A stretch of DNA of 64,000 bases from a virus: positions 1 to 64,000 of the IMG/VR virus record IMGVR_UViG_3300042863_001519; one strand, given 5' to 3'. Shown here piece by piece: positions 37,585 through 46,186 of this stretch. A program made the translations under genes and the position numbers. The notes below the pieces were generated by a model. That model made no database searches, was not told where the DNA came from, and was given only the letters and a program-made list of their open reading frames with translations. The number at the start of each line of letters is the position of its first letter. The first letter of the stretch is position 1.

Positions 37585-38694
37585 TTAATCAAGAAAATAT
37601 GCACCTGATGTTACTTGCTGGTATATCTCTTCCTTGATATCTTTCTTTCGAGGAAGGGTGCGAAAAATCCCATATTCCGGTTGTAGTGCCATAGGAAACT
37701 GTACACCATTTGTACCAAAGGAGTTTTTGAGAATGTGTAATGATCTGTAATAGGTTTTGAAAAATTCATCTCTAAAACCTTTCAGTACATAACCATTCTC
37801 TTTGTGTCCATCTAAGTCACCTACAATATGTCTGTATGGTTCGAACAATGCAAGAACAACATCAGCATCGTGTTGTGTTTGAGATGAATCAGCAAAGTCA
37901 CTGAGCTTTGGTGCTAAATCACCGAGTTTCAATCTTGATACATCGGCCAGGTTACGATTCAACTGTTGGATTACAACTGGTGAGAAACCATAGATGTCCC
38001 TTGCCTGTCTCATTACAGTACTGAACTTATCAATCTGTCCTTTAGACTTCTCAAGATCCTTCTCTGGTTTTAAAATACCAATGTGGTCAACAATAACCAG
38101 TACGATGTGATTAGGATGATTAGGAACATATGTACGATCAGCAAGGATATTTTCCATGCTTTTGTTACTCTTATCCTTGTCGATAATGGTACCGTGTTTC
38201 CTTGCAAATGCCTCTAGGTAAGCACTGATACCGGAAGGGTTCTTACTGCCCTCAAATGCTATCAGCAAGTCATCTGTTTCCCATTCATCTAGTATAGAAT
38301 AATTCATCTGTACCAAAGCATACTCCTGGTCATCCATCTTAAAGTTCTTCTGCCGACTCAATAGTTTTTTAGGTGGTATAGGAATACCCTGTTCTGTGAA
38401 TATCTTTCTAGCCAACCATCGTGCACTGTACTGGTACATCTTACGTTCCATACCAAACAGAATGATACTCAACTTGATATCAGGACTTTTGTTGTTCAGA
38501 TACCACTCTATAGGTCGTATCATGAACATATCTTGTGCCAAAGTGCTCTTGCCTGAGTTATGTACCAGTATTGGATCTTTTTGTGTTGCCAGATAGAAGT
38601 TGTTATTATCTTCTACCGATATGTCATATGTTGTTTCGTAAGGAATCTCCTCAAATGAAACAATATCCTGAAGATTTATAACAGATGCTTCCAT
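37585..38694 (-). CDS. dnaB: replicative DnaB-type helicase, C-terminal part, fused to split-intein C half
   Basis: 369 aa. Residues 1-46 are the intein C-terminal fragment: block F TYDISVEDNNNFYLA and block G ILVHN, with Ser47 as the +1 residue. From Ser47 the helicase resumes with SGKST, the second half of Walker A. Other DnaB motifs follow: IVLVIVDHIGIL (Walker B), VVIQQLNRN (H3) and TQHDADVVLALFE (H4). This part alone cannot bind ATP; it needs ligation to the N part at 39187-39636. Its ATG overlaps the HNH gene end by 19 bases. Confidence 0.9.
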   Translation of the reverse strand: MEASVINLQDIVSFEEIPYETTYDISVEDNNNFYLATQKDPILVHNSGKSTLAQDMFMIRPIEWYLNNKSPDIKLSIILFGMERKMYQYSARWLARKIFTEQGIPIPPKKLLSRQKNFKMDDQEYALVQMNYSILDEWETDDLLIAFEGSKNPSGISAYLEAFARKHGTIIDKDKSNKSMENILADRTYVPNHPNHIVLVIVDHIGILKPEKDLEKSKGQIDKFSTVMRQARDIYGFSPVVIQQLNRNLADVSRLKLGDLAPKLSDFADSSQTQHDADVVLALFEPYRHIVGDLDGHKENGYVLKGFRDEFFKTYYRSLHILKNSFGTNGVQFPMALQPEYGIFRTLPRKKDIKEEIYQQVTSGAYFLD

Positions 38695-39221
38695 GTTCTT
38701 TTTTGTATTATATTTTTAACAACATCAACTGTAGTTCCAAACTTGTCAGCAAGTTCCTTTCTTGTCATACACAATTGACCATTCTCATCATACTTGTTCT
38801 TTCTCCCATGCTTCCACAACTTTCTCATCTCTATCACATCTTCATCTTTTAAATTAGTGTGAGGGTTTCTTTCACCTGTAATGTTTCTTCTTTTACAAGT
38901 AAATGACCATTTCTGATTCTCACTTGCTGTACACCACTCCAAGTTAATAAGCCGATTGTCTGTACGGATATGGTTAATATGATTTACCTGTGGCTTGTTT
39001 TCAGGATTAGGAAGAAATGTTTTTGCTACTATCCTGTGGACTTTTACAGTTTCGATTTTCCCCTGATCATTTTTTAACATTGTTCGGAGATAACCTGAAC
39101 CATCTAAAGCAGGTTTCATTATTCTTTCCTGTCCTGTATTTTTCCAGTTGTAGGTCTTTATTTCACCATCTGTACTAACTTCATAACTACTGTATCCCGG
39201 TATCTTTTTCCATTGCTTCAT
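38676..39221 (-). CDS. NUMOD4-HNH homing endonuclease between split-intein halves
   Basis: 181 aa. Starts like free-standing NUMOD4 proteins (MKQWKKIPGYSSYEVSTDG), then an HNH core (HRIVAKTFLPN, QVNHINHIRTDNRLINLEWC), and ends with a helix-turn-helix-like DNA-recognition domain (MTRKELADKFGTTVDVVKNI). It lies in a different frame from both helicase fragments, overlapping each, and has its own TATCTTTG-N4-ATG promoter-start signal. It probably cuts intein-less helicase alleles and so spreads the whole insertion. Confidence 0.9.
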   Translation of the reverse strand: MKQWKKIPGYSSYEVSTDGEIKTYNWKNTGQERIMKPALDGSGYLRTMLKNDQGKIETVKVHRIVAKTFLPNPENKPQVNHINHIRTDNRLINLEWCTASENQKWSFTCKRRNITGERNPHTNLKDEDVIEMRKLWKHGRKNKYDENGQLCMTRKELADKFGTTVDVVKNIIQKRTWKHLL

Positions 39222-39636
39222 GTTGCAAAGATAGTAATAAATCTTTGATTTTCACAAACTTTTCCCCGGTAAAAAATTCATGATTTTCGGTTACGTTTAT
39301 AACTGTTCCGTTTTTCATTTTTATTCTGAGTAGTTTGTCAACATGAGTCTTATGAGTTATGGTATTGGTAACAGTTTTATACTCATTAACCTTGGTCTTC
39401 AGATTATAAGACAATACCTTATCTCCTACTTTTATTTGAGAAATAGGCATTACCCCTTGTTCTGTATGAACCAACTGTTCTCCAGTAAAACAACCTGTTT
39501 CTCCCCCAATAACATAACCTGTATTTTTAGCAATATCAATATAATCACCTACCCTGTCATAAGGTACAGGTATAATACCGGCTTTACCGTTTCTACCGTT
39601 CTCAATCTCTTTATGTAATTGCTCTGATAAACTCAT
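39187..39636 (-). CDS. dnaB: replicative DnaB-type helicase, N-terminal part, fused to split-intein N half
   Basis: 149 aa. Residues 1-48 are helicase and end in VIGGETG, the first half of Walker A. Cys49 begins the intein: CFTGEQLVHTEQG (block A), and NVTENHEFF (block B, TxxH). The intein N fragment is about 101 residues; its last residues overlap the HNH start in another frame. Together with the C part the rejoined helicase would be about 371 aa with Walker A GETGSGKST. No DnaB N-terminal primase-binding domain is present. The start at 39636 is coupled to the upstream stop. Confidence 0.9.
   Translation of the reverse strand: MSLSEQLHKEIENGRNGKAGIIPVPYDRVGDYIDIAKNTGYVIGGETGCFTGEQLVHTEQGVMPISQIKVGDKVLSYNLKTKVNEYKTVTNTITHKTHVDKLLRIKMKNGTVINVTENHEFFTGEKFVKIKDLLLSLQHEAMEKDTGIQ
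39226..39233 (-). promoter_or_regulatory. -7 promoter element of the intein-associated HNH gene (TATCTTTG)
   Basis: Exact TAnnTTTG on the minus strand, exactly four bases before the HNH ATG at 39221, predicting transcription start at or next to the ATG. Confidence 0.55.
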
Positions 39637-40115
39637 TATGCACTGTTTGATTCCGTATCATCGGAAAGTTCCTTTAACTCTTCATCTTTCCAGTATACAA
39701 ACTTACCACTGTTTAGATATGCAACAGTAGCTTTCATGTATTGGAAATCATTGTACGTTGGGTCTTTGTGAGTATAACTTGTTACCTTTCTTGACTCTAT
39801 TTCCACTTTGAGGCAGTAAAGCATATCACTATCATCAAAACCTGCTGCTTTCTTTGCTTTATTGTATGTCTCAAATGTTTTTGCTTTGTCATCTCTCAAA
39901 GCCCTTGTACCCTTAAACGTCTTTCCTTTAAACACAAAATTCATGCTTGCCGGGAATGTACACCACCACTGTTCAAACTCTTCAGGATATTCTATATTCT
40001 TTTTGTTCTTCTCTCTCACTGGCCTGTATTGCTCATGCCACTCCTCGTAACCACCATCAGGATTAGCCTCTAAAAAGACTTTGATGTTCTTAAATTGCTG
40101 TAGTGTAACTGACAT
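39636..40115 (-). CDS. hypothetical protein upstream of helicase, 159 aa
   Basis: Contains FEQWWCTFPASMNFVFKGKTFKGTRALRDDKAKTFETY, a Trp-rich segment reminiscent of phage replisome-organiser proteins, and an acidic C-terminus (KELSDDTESNSA). Position directly before the helicase suggests a loader or origin protein, but I cannot confirm it. A CGTAAATTT string lies upstream. Confidence 0.5.
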   Translation of the reverse strand: MSVTLQQFKNIKVFLEANPDGGYEEWHEQYRPVREKNKKNIEYPEEFEQWWCTFPASMNFVFKGKTFKGTRALRDDKAKTFETYNKAKKAAGFDDSDMLYCLKVEIESRKVTSYTHKDPTYNDFQYMKATVAYLNSGKFVYWKDEELKELSDDTESNSA

Positions 40116-40148
40116 AAAATGAGCTTATAAATTTACGATAAATAGTAC

Positions 40149-42224
40149 TTAAAACAAACTTATCTGACCACTTTCTTTCTCTTTTCTATCACGTTGATAT
40201 ATAGGAGAAATCTTGTCAATTATCTTATTGGTTGCACGTATGTAATACGTATAATCAATACCGTAGTCGTCCCAGTTTTCAGCACTAAAAGGTTTGTTGT
40301 ACAGTACCTGGAGCTCACTATCTGATTCACAATTGCTCTTCTCTGGACCTGTTTTATCACTGTTTGGGTTCTTCATCTTATACAACTTCTCACCAATACC
40401 TTTTGAGCAGTAATAACGTACTAGCTTGTTGAGATCAGTTACTGTACCAGTTTTTCTATCAACACTTCGATAGAAGTAATCCCTTGATGCTTTCTTGGCA
40501 ATACAGAAATCGAAGATGTTTCTATGACTTATCACAGTATCTTCAACCGGAATACCCTGAGTAAAGTACTTCTCTAATGCTATAGGAACAATACATTTAC
40601 TCTTGTTCTTGTGCAACTCATAACTTGTAAGGAAATCACCTTTCTTTTTTACTCTTTTGTCAAGAGGTTTGTCAATAACTATTGCTTTAAACTCACCATC
40701 TTTAAATACCCAGTCAGCTTTCTTTACTGCCAGATAATCATTAACGGATGTTTGTACAAACAATTCGTACTCTACATACTCCAAGTTACCAAGAATGTCA
40801 TTACCAACTTCTTCTTCCCATGTTTTACATGCATCATAATACTTCTGTACATAATCTTGATGAATCAGTACAGTAATACCATCGGTATTCATACTAGTTA
40901 TCTTGAGTGTTGGTATTTGTAGCAGATCCTCAGCTAACATAAATAGATCAACTTGACCACCAATAGTTACTTGCATACTTGCAAATGGGTCATATTGCCA
41001 ATCAAACCTATCACCAAGTCGGCCAAAATTCCCATTCATTACTAATTTATAACATTCTTGGAAATTATCATACTTCTTATCACCGGTTTCCTTATACAAC
41101 TTTTTAGCCTCTAGTCTCTTTGGAATGTTTATCACATATGCTTCATTCCACTTTGGTCCAAGGTGTGCAGGATAAATGTTTCTTTTACGTATGTTGTTAG
41201 GATACTGTGAGCCTACGTCAGCATCAATTAGTAGATAACCTTTAGGTATATCAATAATTCTAGGGTTATCTGCAGAGTGTACACCACCCTTTGCAAACAT
41301 TATTGTAATGTCAGTAAGAATAAATGGGAACTCCTGTTTTTCATTGAGATTAACCTTTGTCTTACCCAAGTTTGTAAAAAAGTTATTAAACTCAGCTGTA
41401 TCAAAATGAGTGTAGTCAGGAAAGCAATCCTTAAATCGGAAACCTGTTTTAGTTTTCCTCTCTTTTACTTTACTATACAACTGAGCTTCATTGATCTTTG
41501 CCAGATCCATGTACACTTTCTTGTTTAGCTCGGCACCGATCTTAACATCATTCCAGTTAATTGCAAGAGATGGAAACTTATACTCCTCAATAAGATCAAG
41601 TCGTAACTGTACTTTGTTCTTCCCTGCATAATCAGGATGATTAGTATTACCTACTGCAATGTTGTAGAGATTTGCTGTAGCAGCTACATCGTTCCAACAA
41701 TACTCAATAACTTCATCAATCTCTTCAGAAGTTAACTCTTCTTTACGAAAGTCAATAGGCAATTCTTCGATGTTACCATCTAAAGAAAACTCTCCAGCCC
41801 ACTTCAAAGAACATCTCTTGGCATCATTGTTGTAGTGAAACAACAGAAACAGATCAATCTGTTTGAAGTCAAGATAATGTTCTTTGTAGTGAGGTTGTAA
41901 TTCGTAGTTCCTATCATCAATCGTCTTTTGTGCAAACTCAAATATAGCTCTGATGATACGTTCAACCGGCCAGTGTATCCACAATGAACAGTTATCTACT
42001 ATAAACTGAAGTACTTGGGTATCAAAGTAAACTCCATTAAAAGTACAAAATCCCCATCTGTTATACTCAATTAAATGTTTTACAAGAGCATCTAATTGAT
42101 TTTTCCTAGATGAAATTTCATACTGAAATCTTTCATTAGTTTTTATATCAAGACCGCAAAACAAAAACATTGAGTAATAGGTTTCAATATCTATCACTTC
42201 TATTTTTAAATCTTCACTTTTCAT
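40149..42224 (-). CDS. family B DNA polymerase
   Basis: 691 aa. Replicative polymerase with 3'-5' exonuclease: Exo I VIDIETYY (D12, E14), Exo II FNGVYFDTQ, Exo III YCWNDVAA. The polymerase domain has motif A DADVGSQYPNNI near residue 335, motif B KLVMNGNFGRLGDR near 390, and motif C SMNTDGITV near 443 (NTD in place of DTD). The C-terminus is GQISLF, matching the QxxLF sliding-clamp-binding motif. Compact size fits protein- or RNA-primed phage B polymerases of crAss-like groups. Its start overlaps the GIY-YIG gene end by 11 bases. Confidence 0.95.
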   Translation of the reverse strand: MKSEDLKIEVIDIETYYSMFLFCGLDIKTNERFQYEISSRKNQLDALVKHLIEYNRWGFCTFNGVYFDTQVLQFIVDNCSLWIHWPVERIIRAIFEFAQKTIDDRNYELQPHYKEHYLDFKQIDLFLLFHYNNDAKRCSLKWAGEFSLDGNIEELPIDFRKEELTSEEIDEVIEYCWNDVAATANLYNIAVGNTNHPDYAGKNKVQLRLDLIEEYKFPSLAINWNDVKIGAELNKKVYMDLAKINEAQLYSKVKERKTKTGFRFKDCFPDYTHFDTAEFNNFFTNLGKTKVNLNEKQEFPFILTDITIMFAKGGVHSADNPRIIDIPKGYLLIDADVGSQYPNNIRKRNIYPAHLGPKWNEAYVINIPKRLEAKKLYKETGDKKYDNFQECYKLVMNGNFGRLGDRFDWQYDPFASMQVTIGGQVDLFMLAEDLLQIPTLKITSMNTDGITVLIHQDYVQKYYDACKTWEEEVGNDILGNLEYVEYELFVQTSVNDYLAVKKADWVFKDGEFKAIVIDKPLDKRVKKKGDFLTSYELHKNKSKCIVPIALEKYFTQGIPVEDTVISHRNIFDFCIAKKASRDYFYRSVDRKTGTVTDLNKLVRYYCSKGIGEKLYKMKNPNSDKTGPEKSNCESDSELQVLYNKPFSAENWDDYGIDYTYYIRATNKIIDKISPIYQRDRKEKESGQISLF

Positions 42225-42996
42225 TCTTTTTGGTTTTTATTCTATTATTTACAATAGGGTATCTATCATACATCAAAAGAAATTCCTTAATTTTTCTACA
42301 ATTTGCTGCATATATTCTTACAGTAGATGTTGCACAGTTTAAATAATTTGCACATTTTTCATCATTATTAAAAGTTTCAACAACTGTGTAATCTAAATTA
42401 CAAAGCAATAGTGTTCTTCTATTTTTAAAAGTTTTTCCTTTTGTTTTGCTAATTCTTTTTTCTATAGAAGATTTACTTTTTTTCTTACCTTTCCAATAAT
42501 CACTTATTTTCTTTTTATGATCAATTGTTAAAAGTTTTCCTGTATTTGCTGCAATAATTGCGGATAAAGTATTAGGGTGCTGAGGTCTTCCTTTCATTTG
42601 TTTTGATTTTTTTGCCTTAAAATCATCACTATGTCGAAAACCTGCATTTGTGCCGGCTATTTGAACAATATTGTACTTTAATTCTATTGGATATTTATCT
42701 AAATAAAATTGTTCACGAGAGAGTATAAATTTTATCATTTCTTGCTTTGAAACAAACTGACTTTTATCATACTGTTCAATAATCTCAAAATAAAAATTAT
42801 CTGCACCATACTTGTTATAAGCATTTTGCATCTTTTTACAACCGTGTACATTTTTATTTAGTTCTTTTAAATGTAGATGATACCTGTTACTAAAACTACA
42901 AAAAGAACTGCCTATATAAACTTTGTTTGAAATAGGAGTATATATTTGATATACTCCTATTTTTATACCTTCTCCTCTTATTAGTAATGATTTCAT
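42214..42996 (-). CDS. GIY-YIG homing endonuclease
   Basis: 260 aa from the ATG at 42996; a longer frame starts with a TTG at 43023 inside the promoter. The catalytic domain begins GVYQIYTPISNKVYIGSSF, followed by RYHLHLKELNKN and YGADNFYFEIIE. Downstream are two NUMOD-type DNA-binding segments (GFRHSDDFKAKKSKQMKG and the TGKLLTIDHKKKISDYWKG region) and a C-terminal helix-turn-helix (EKCANYLNCATSTVRIYA). Free-standing next to the polymerase gene, a classic homing position. A TATTTTTG element is four bases before the ATG. Confidence 0.92.
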   Translation of the reverse strand: MKSLLIRGEGIKIGVYQIYTPISNKVYIGSSFCSFSNRYHLHLKELNKNVHGCKKMQNAYNKYGADNFYFEIIEQYDKSQFVSKQEMIKFILSREQFYLDKYPIELKYNIVQIAGTNAGFRHSDDFKAKKSKQMKGRPQHPNTLSAIIAANTGKLLTIDHKKKISDYWKGKKKSKSSIEKRISKTKGKTFKNRRTLLLCNLDYTVVETFNNDEKCANYLNCATSTVRIYAANCRKIKEFLLMYDRYPIVNNRIKTKKNEK

Positions 42997-43000
42997 TTTA

Positions 43001-43008
43001 CAAAAATA
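43001..43008 (-). promoter_or_regulatory. -7 promoter element of the GIY-YIG gene (TATTTTTG)
   Basis: Exact TAnnTTTG on the minus strand, four bases from the ATG at 42996, with the same spacing as the other intein/intron endonucleases. Confidence 0.55.
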
Positions 43009-43070
43009 GTAAAATTTTATCAAAGTTTACGACTTTAAAAATAAAATCTCTAATCTGAGTTCTTCTGTCT

Positions 43071-43265
43071 TCATTTTACTTCTTCCTTTTGTTTTTTGCT
43101 GATTATTACAGTATCTACCAATGCTTTGTCAAAGATTTGTATTTTGTCATAAAAGTGATTCTCTACATCACCTTTGAAAAGTTCCTGTAGCATCATCTTC
43201 TCCAAATCATTCTCTGGGGTAAGTGCTAGTTCTATCTTACCATTGATAGCAAAGTTACATTTCAT
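43071..43265 (-). CDS. hypothetical protein, 64 aa
   Basis: Begins MKCNFAINGKIELALTPEND and includes a KMMLQELFKGDVENHFYDKI helix. Simple beta-then-helix layout. Function unknown; overlaps the upstream gene by 4 bases. Confidence 0.5.
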   Translation of the reverse strand: MKCNFAINGKIELALTPENDLEKMMLQELFKGDVENHFYDKIQIFDKALVDTVIISKKQKEEVK

Positions 43266-43570
43266 GCTTTTTTATTTAAGATACTATCAATGAGGTTATG
43301 TGAGTGAATGGCTATGGTGCCATAGTTGTAACCTACGGTTGCTCTTGGGTTTCTTACTTTCTTTCTAAGCTGCTCCCTTGCTTCTATCACAGCACTCTGC
43401 AGTTCTTGCTTCCTACGTTCAGATGCTTGCCACTTCTGCTCTCTTGTGGCACGTACATAAGTACGGCTTATAAACTCCTTAGAAGGGGCTGGTTTTGGCT
43501 CAGGGCAATATGCTGTTCCCATAATAGCTGATCCTGCAAATAAGAGGATACGTTTCGTGTTATTTTGCAT
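43262..43570 (-). CDS. hypothetical basic protein, 102 aa
   Basis: N-terminus (RILLFAGSAIMGTAYCPEP) is a possible weak signal or lipoprotein peptide with Cys near residue 22. The rest is Lys/Arg-rich and helical (SERRKQELQSAVIEAREQL). Function unknown. Confidence 0.5.
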   Translation of the reverse strand: MQNNTKRILLFAGSAIMGTAYCPEPKPAPSKEFISRTYVRATREQKWQASERRKQELQSAVIEAREQLRKKVRNPRATVGYNYGTIAIHSHNLIDSILNKKA

Positions 43571-43597
43571 GTTATTGGTTTTTGATTGTGAAAAATG

Positions 43598-44143
43598 TTA
43601 TAATCCTTTTTTAATCTTCTCTATACAACCAGCATAACCAGCAAGGTCAACTAGAGAGTCTTGTTTCTCACAGTTGTCTTTATTGGCTCTACAGATCTTC
43701 AACCAGGCCATCATCAAACCTACTTGCTCAGGGGTAATAGTTGCTTTTGTAATTACTTCCCATCCTTTAGCAATATCTTTGAAGTTGTCAGATGTCTTAC
43801 CATAGTCTTTTTCTCGGTCTCCGTATATAAGACCTTTAGCTGTATCTAGAATAGTATGACCAGGTGCTGATTGAATGTCGGGTTGTTGCTCGGTATGGTT
43901 TTGTGTAGGCTTACTCTCCAAACTTGCAATGAAATCGGAGTAGGTAATTTCGGGTAGTTTAGCATTGTCGTTGTAATTGTAATATATCCCTTCATGGCTA
44001 GATGGGTCTATTCTAAAAAATAGAAATTCATCATCAAAATGTATTGCAGATTTCAACCCATACCCCCTTGCCAATTCCGCTAAGTGGTTCAATTCTTGCT
44101 CCGTTGCGAACTTAATCGCTTTGCCTTCAAATGGGTTTGTCAT
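43598..44143 (-). CDS. two-domain phage protein, C-terminal DUF6378-like
   Basis: 181 aa. Residues 1-80 (FEGKAIKFATEQELNHLAELA to ITYSDFIASL) form a small domain also found at the N-terminus of the protein at 57109. The C-terminal part (LIYGDREKDYGKTSDNFKDIA and ITPEQVGLMMAWLKICR, KQDSLVDLAGY) matches an uncharacterised phage family I know as DUF6378. The shared N-domain on different C-terminal partners points to domain shuffling. Function unknown. Confidence 0.65.
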   Translation of the reverse strand: MTNPFEGKAIKFATEQELNHLAELARGYGLKSAIHFDDEFLFFRIDPSSHEGIYYNYNDNAKLPEITYSDFIASLESKPTQNHTEQQPDIQSAPGHTILDTAKGLIYGDREKDYGKTSDNFKDIAKGWEVITKATITPEQVGLMMAWLKICRANKDNCEKQDSLVDLAGYAGCIEKIKKGL

Positions 44144-44157
44144 GTGTTATGTTGTTT

Positions 44158-44541
44158 TTAGTTTTTACAATATTTGTTAATAAGAATTTCTTTGTACTCT
44201 TTCCCTTCTTTTGTTAAACCGTTTTCATCCCAGTAATCAGGTAGGTCATGAAAAGATTGAAGATGTTGCCATACATTTATGGCTATATTACTATATTCTT
44301 CTTTCATCTCTTTAAAAACATCTTCTTCCTCTATTTCTATATTATTTTTATGAAGACCAACTACACCACAATCATAATTTTGCTTAGGGTCTAGCATACA
44401 TCTTCCAACAGCACACATATTACCTGTTTCCTTATTATAGTACTCACAAAGACCAGTTTTATTAACAGCTCTTCTCTCAGGATTATTCTCATAGTATTCA
44501 ATAGTCTCTAGTACTAGTTCTTTTACAGTTTTCTTTTTCAT
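44158..44541 (-). CDS. hypothetical protein, 127 aa
   Basis: Begins KKKTVKELVLETIEYYENNPERRAV and contains GLCEYYNKETGNMCAVGRCMLDP, with three Cys that might bind metal. Similar short proteins occur in Bacteroidetes phages. Function unknown. Confidence 0.55.
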   Translation of the reverse strand: MKKKTVKELVLETIEYYENNPERRAVNKTGLCEYYNKETGNMCAVGRCMLDPKQNYDCGVVGLHKNNIEIEEEDVFKEMKEEYSNIAINVWQHLQSFHDLPDYWDENGLTKEGKEYKEILINKYCKN

Positions 44542-44542
44542 G

Positions 44543-44995
44543 TTATTTTGTTGCTTTTACGGCTAATCCAGCCTCGATTAAAGATGGTATGTGTAGGTAG
44601 CCACAATCGTAATGCTTTGAGCGTAGGAAGTCGATAATTTGACACCAAGACAATGCAGAAACATTAGTTTGCCTGTTGATGTAAATAGTTACCAGTTCCC
44701 TACCAGCAATAATAATAGATTCTATTGCTTGATACCTACATTGAGCAATCTTCGCCACCTCAATCGCATCATCATCCGTTATCTCGGATAGTGGGGTTAG
44801 GATTGGTTTAATCTCTCCGTAAAATGCAAAGTTTTGTATGGGGCTTTTGACTACATTATTATTCATGTATTCGTACCAAACCCTTGTTTTATTAATAGAA
44901 TTAACATTGCCAATTCTATTTTGTCTAGTGTCCTTTACCTCGCAGCCCATATAAGCCGCAAACATTCCCATTAAAAATTCGTTCGTGTATTCCAT
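44543..44995 (-). CDS. hypothetical phage protein with TPLSEITD motif, 150 aa
   Basis: Contains LTPLSEITDDDAIEVAKIA, a motif repeated in the protein at 23651 and recurrent in Bacteroidetes phages. C-terminal HYDCGYLHIPSLIEAGLAV. Preceded by the structured leader RNA at 45001-45322, so its expression may be attenuated. Function unknown. Confidence 0.6.
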   Translation of the reverse strand: MEYTNEFLMGMFAAYMGCEVKDTRQNRIGNVNSINKTRVWYEYMNNNVVKSPIQNFAFYGEIKPILTPLSEITDDDAIEVAKIAQCRYQAIESIIIAGRELVTIYINRQTNVSALSWCQIIDFLRSKHYDCGYLHIPSLIEAGLAVKATK

Positions 44996-45000
44996 GTTAT

Positions 45001-45322
45001 TTTATTGATGTTACTTTGGTAGGTGAAGATGTGTTTTTGGTAAGATACTGCAACTACTTTACTCACATTGCTCTACCAAAGCTTTTACTGAGAAGTAAGT
45101 AACAGATATTCCTCCCCTATAGTCCCCTCCAATTAAGGAAAAAGCTAAAGTAAGGGCTTTGAGTCAGCTCTGTTCCAGAAACGTGGACTATTTTAAATGA
45201 GAAAACCCTCATCTGATGAGGACCGGCAAAGGTATCAGAGAGGGTATTCAGAGGAACCAGTCCTCATCATTTTTATCTTAAAGTATGTATTATCCTATTG
45301 AAGATTTTGCCGGTCCTCTATA
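45001..45322 (-). ncRNA. structured leader RNA with attenuator-like alternative pairings
   Basis: No gene covers this stretch. A TATATTTG promoter element (45329-45336) would start a minus-strand RNA near 45322. The 5' segment at 45306-45318 (GAGGACCGGCAAA) is perfectly complementary over 13 bases to 45218-45230. A middle segment at 45260-45268 (GATGAGGAC) is complementary to the same region. That region also forms its own hairpin CCTCAT/ATGAGG (45207-45221) followed by GTTTTCTCATTT, which looks like a terminator. A tiny frame (MMRTGSSEYPL) starts at the middle segment. The layout resembles an attenuator or a short sRNA. Confidence 0.5.
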
Positions 45323-45328
45323 GTATTG

Positions 45329-45336
45329 CAAATATA
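45329..45336 (-). promoter_or_regulatory. -7 promoter element (TATATTTG) for the leader RNA
   Basis: Exact TAnnTTTG reading leftward, inside a short inverted repeat (TAGTAT and ATACTA flanks). Located after the SPFH gene and before the structured leader. Confidence 0.5.
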
Positions 45337-45375
45337 CTACACCCTTTTTCAAATTTCCAATAGTTTCTCAGATAT

Positions 45376-46185
45376 TTATTTTCCTACTATCTGCATCAAC
45401 TGAGGTGTGCCGAAGTAGAGTGGTTGACGAGTCTTTTCCCATGCCCGGATGAACTCAAGCTGCAGGATCTCTTTGGTAATACCTTTGCTACGGATAAGCA
45501 TCTGCTCCGTTTTCAAGGCCTCCAGTTCGTTCAGCTTACGTTGCTCAATGATCTGCTGATCCAGTACAGATACGTTGGTATTTACCTCATTACGGCTATC
45601 TATCTTGGCTTTTACCTTATCACTAAAGTCAAGCTGGCAAGAGAATGTAATAAGCTCCAGACCCTTTGCTTCGAATGCATCTGTAACCTTCTTCTGAACA
45701 TCCTGCTCAAAACGTAATGAACCACCGTTTGCCATCAGTGTATCAGTAAGATACTTCCGGCTCTCTTCCTTCATGATATCATAGATCTTAGTCTCCAGGA
45801 TATTATCTTCCAAAGCTTTCATAAAGTCATCACCGGCATCCAGATGTTTGTTCTCAAATACTACATCGACTGCACGTTTCTCCATTATCTTGAAAGAGTA
45901 GATAGGTTTTGAGGTAAACTCAGTGTTATCTGCTGCCTTAAGATGAAGAGTCTTATGTGTCTCATCATTGTCATCAAACGATGCACGTTGCTCCCACAGT
46001 GGTACCTGGAACAGCTCTGTACCGGCACTCATTGTCCACACACGACCTTTCTGCAGACTGAAATCTGCTTTGCCGGCCTTACCGTAATTTTCCATAAGCA
46101 CACCGATATAGTTAGGTGCTACACGATCACAAGATGTCATTGTTCCGATCATTGCTACAAGCAGGAAATACATTACTTTTTTCAT
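45376..46185 (-). CDS. SPFH/prohibitin-like lipoprotein
   Basis: 269 aa. Signal peptide and lipobox MIGTMTSC with Cys19 as the lipidation site. The following residues (YIGVLMENYGKAGKADFSLQKGRVW) match the start of an SPFH (stomatin/prohibitin/HflK) domain, with the rest of the fold to about residue 200 and a coiled-coil C-terminus (QQIIEQRKLNELEALKTEQM). Such proteins form membrane-attached rings and regulate proteases. In a phage it may protect or modify the host envelope, or inhibit a host quality-control system. Followed and preceded by other small membrane or lipoprotein genes. Confidence 0.8.
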   Translation of the reverse strand: MKKVMYFLLVAMIGTMTSCDRVAPNYIGVLMENYGKAGKADFSLQKGRVWTMSAGTELFQVPLWEQRASFDDNDETHKTLHLKAADNTEFTSKPIYSFKIMEKRAVDVVFENKHLDAGDDFMKALEDNILETKIYDIMKEESRKYLTDTLMANGGSLRFEQDVQKKVTDAFEAKGLELITFSCQLDFSDKVKAKIDSRNEVNTNVSVLDQQIIEQRKLNELEALKTEQMLIRSKGITKEILQLEFIRAWEKTRQPLYFGTPQLMQIVGK

Positions 46186-46186
46186 A

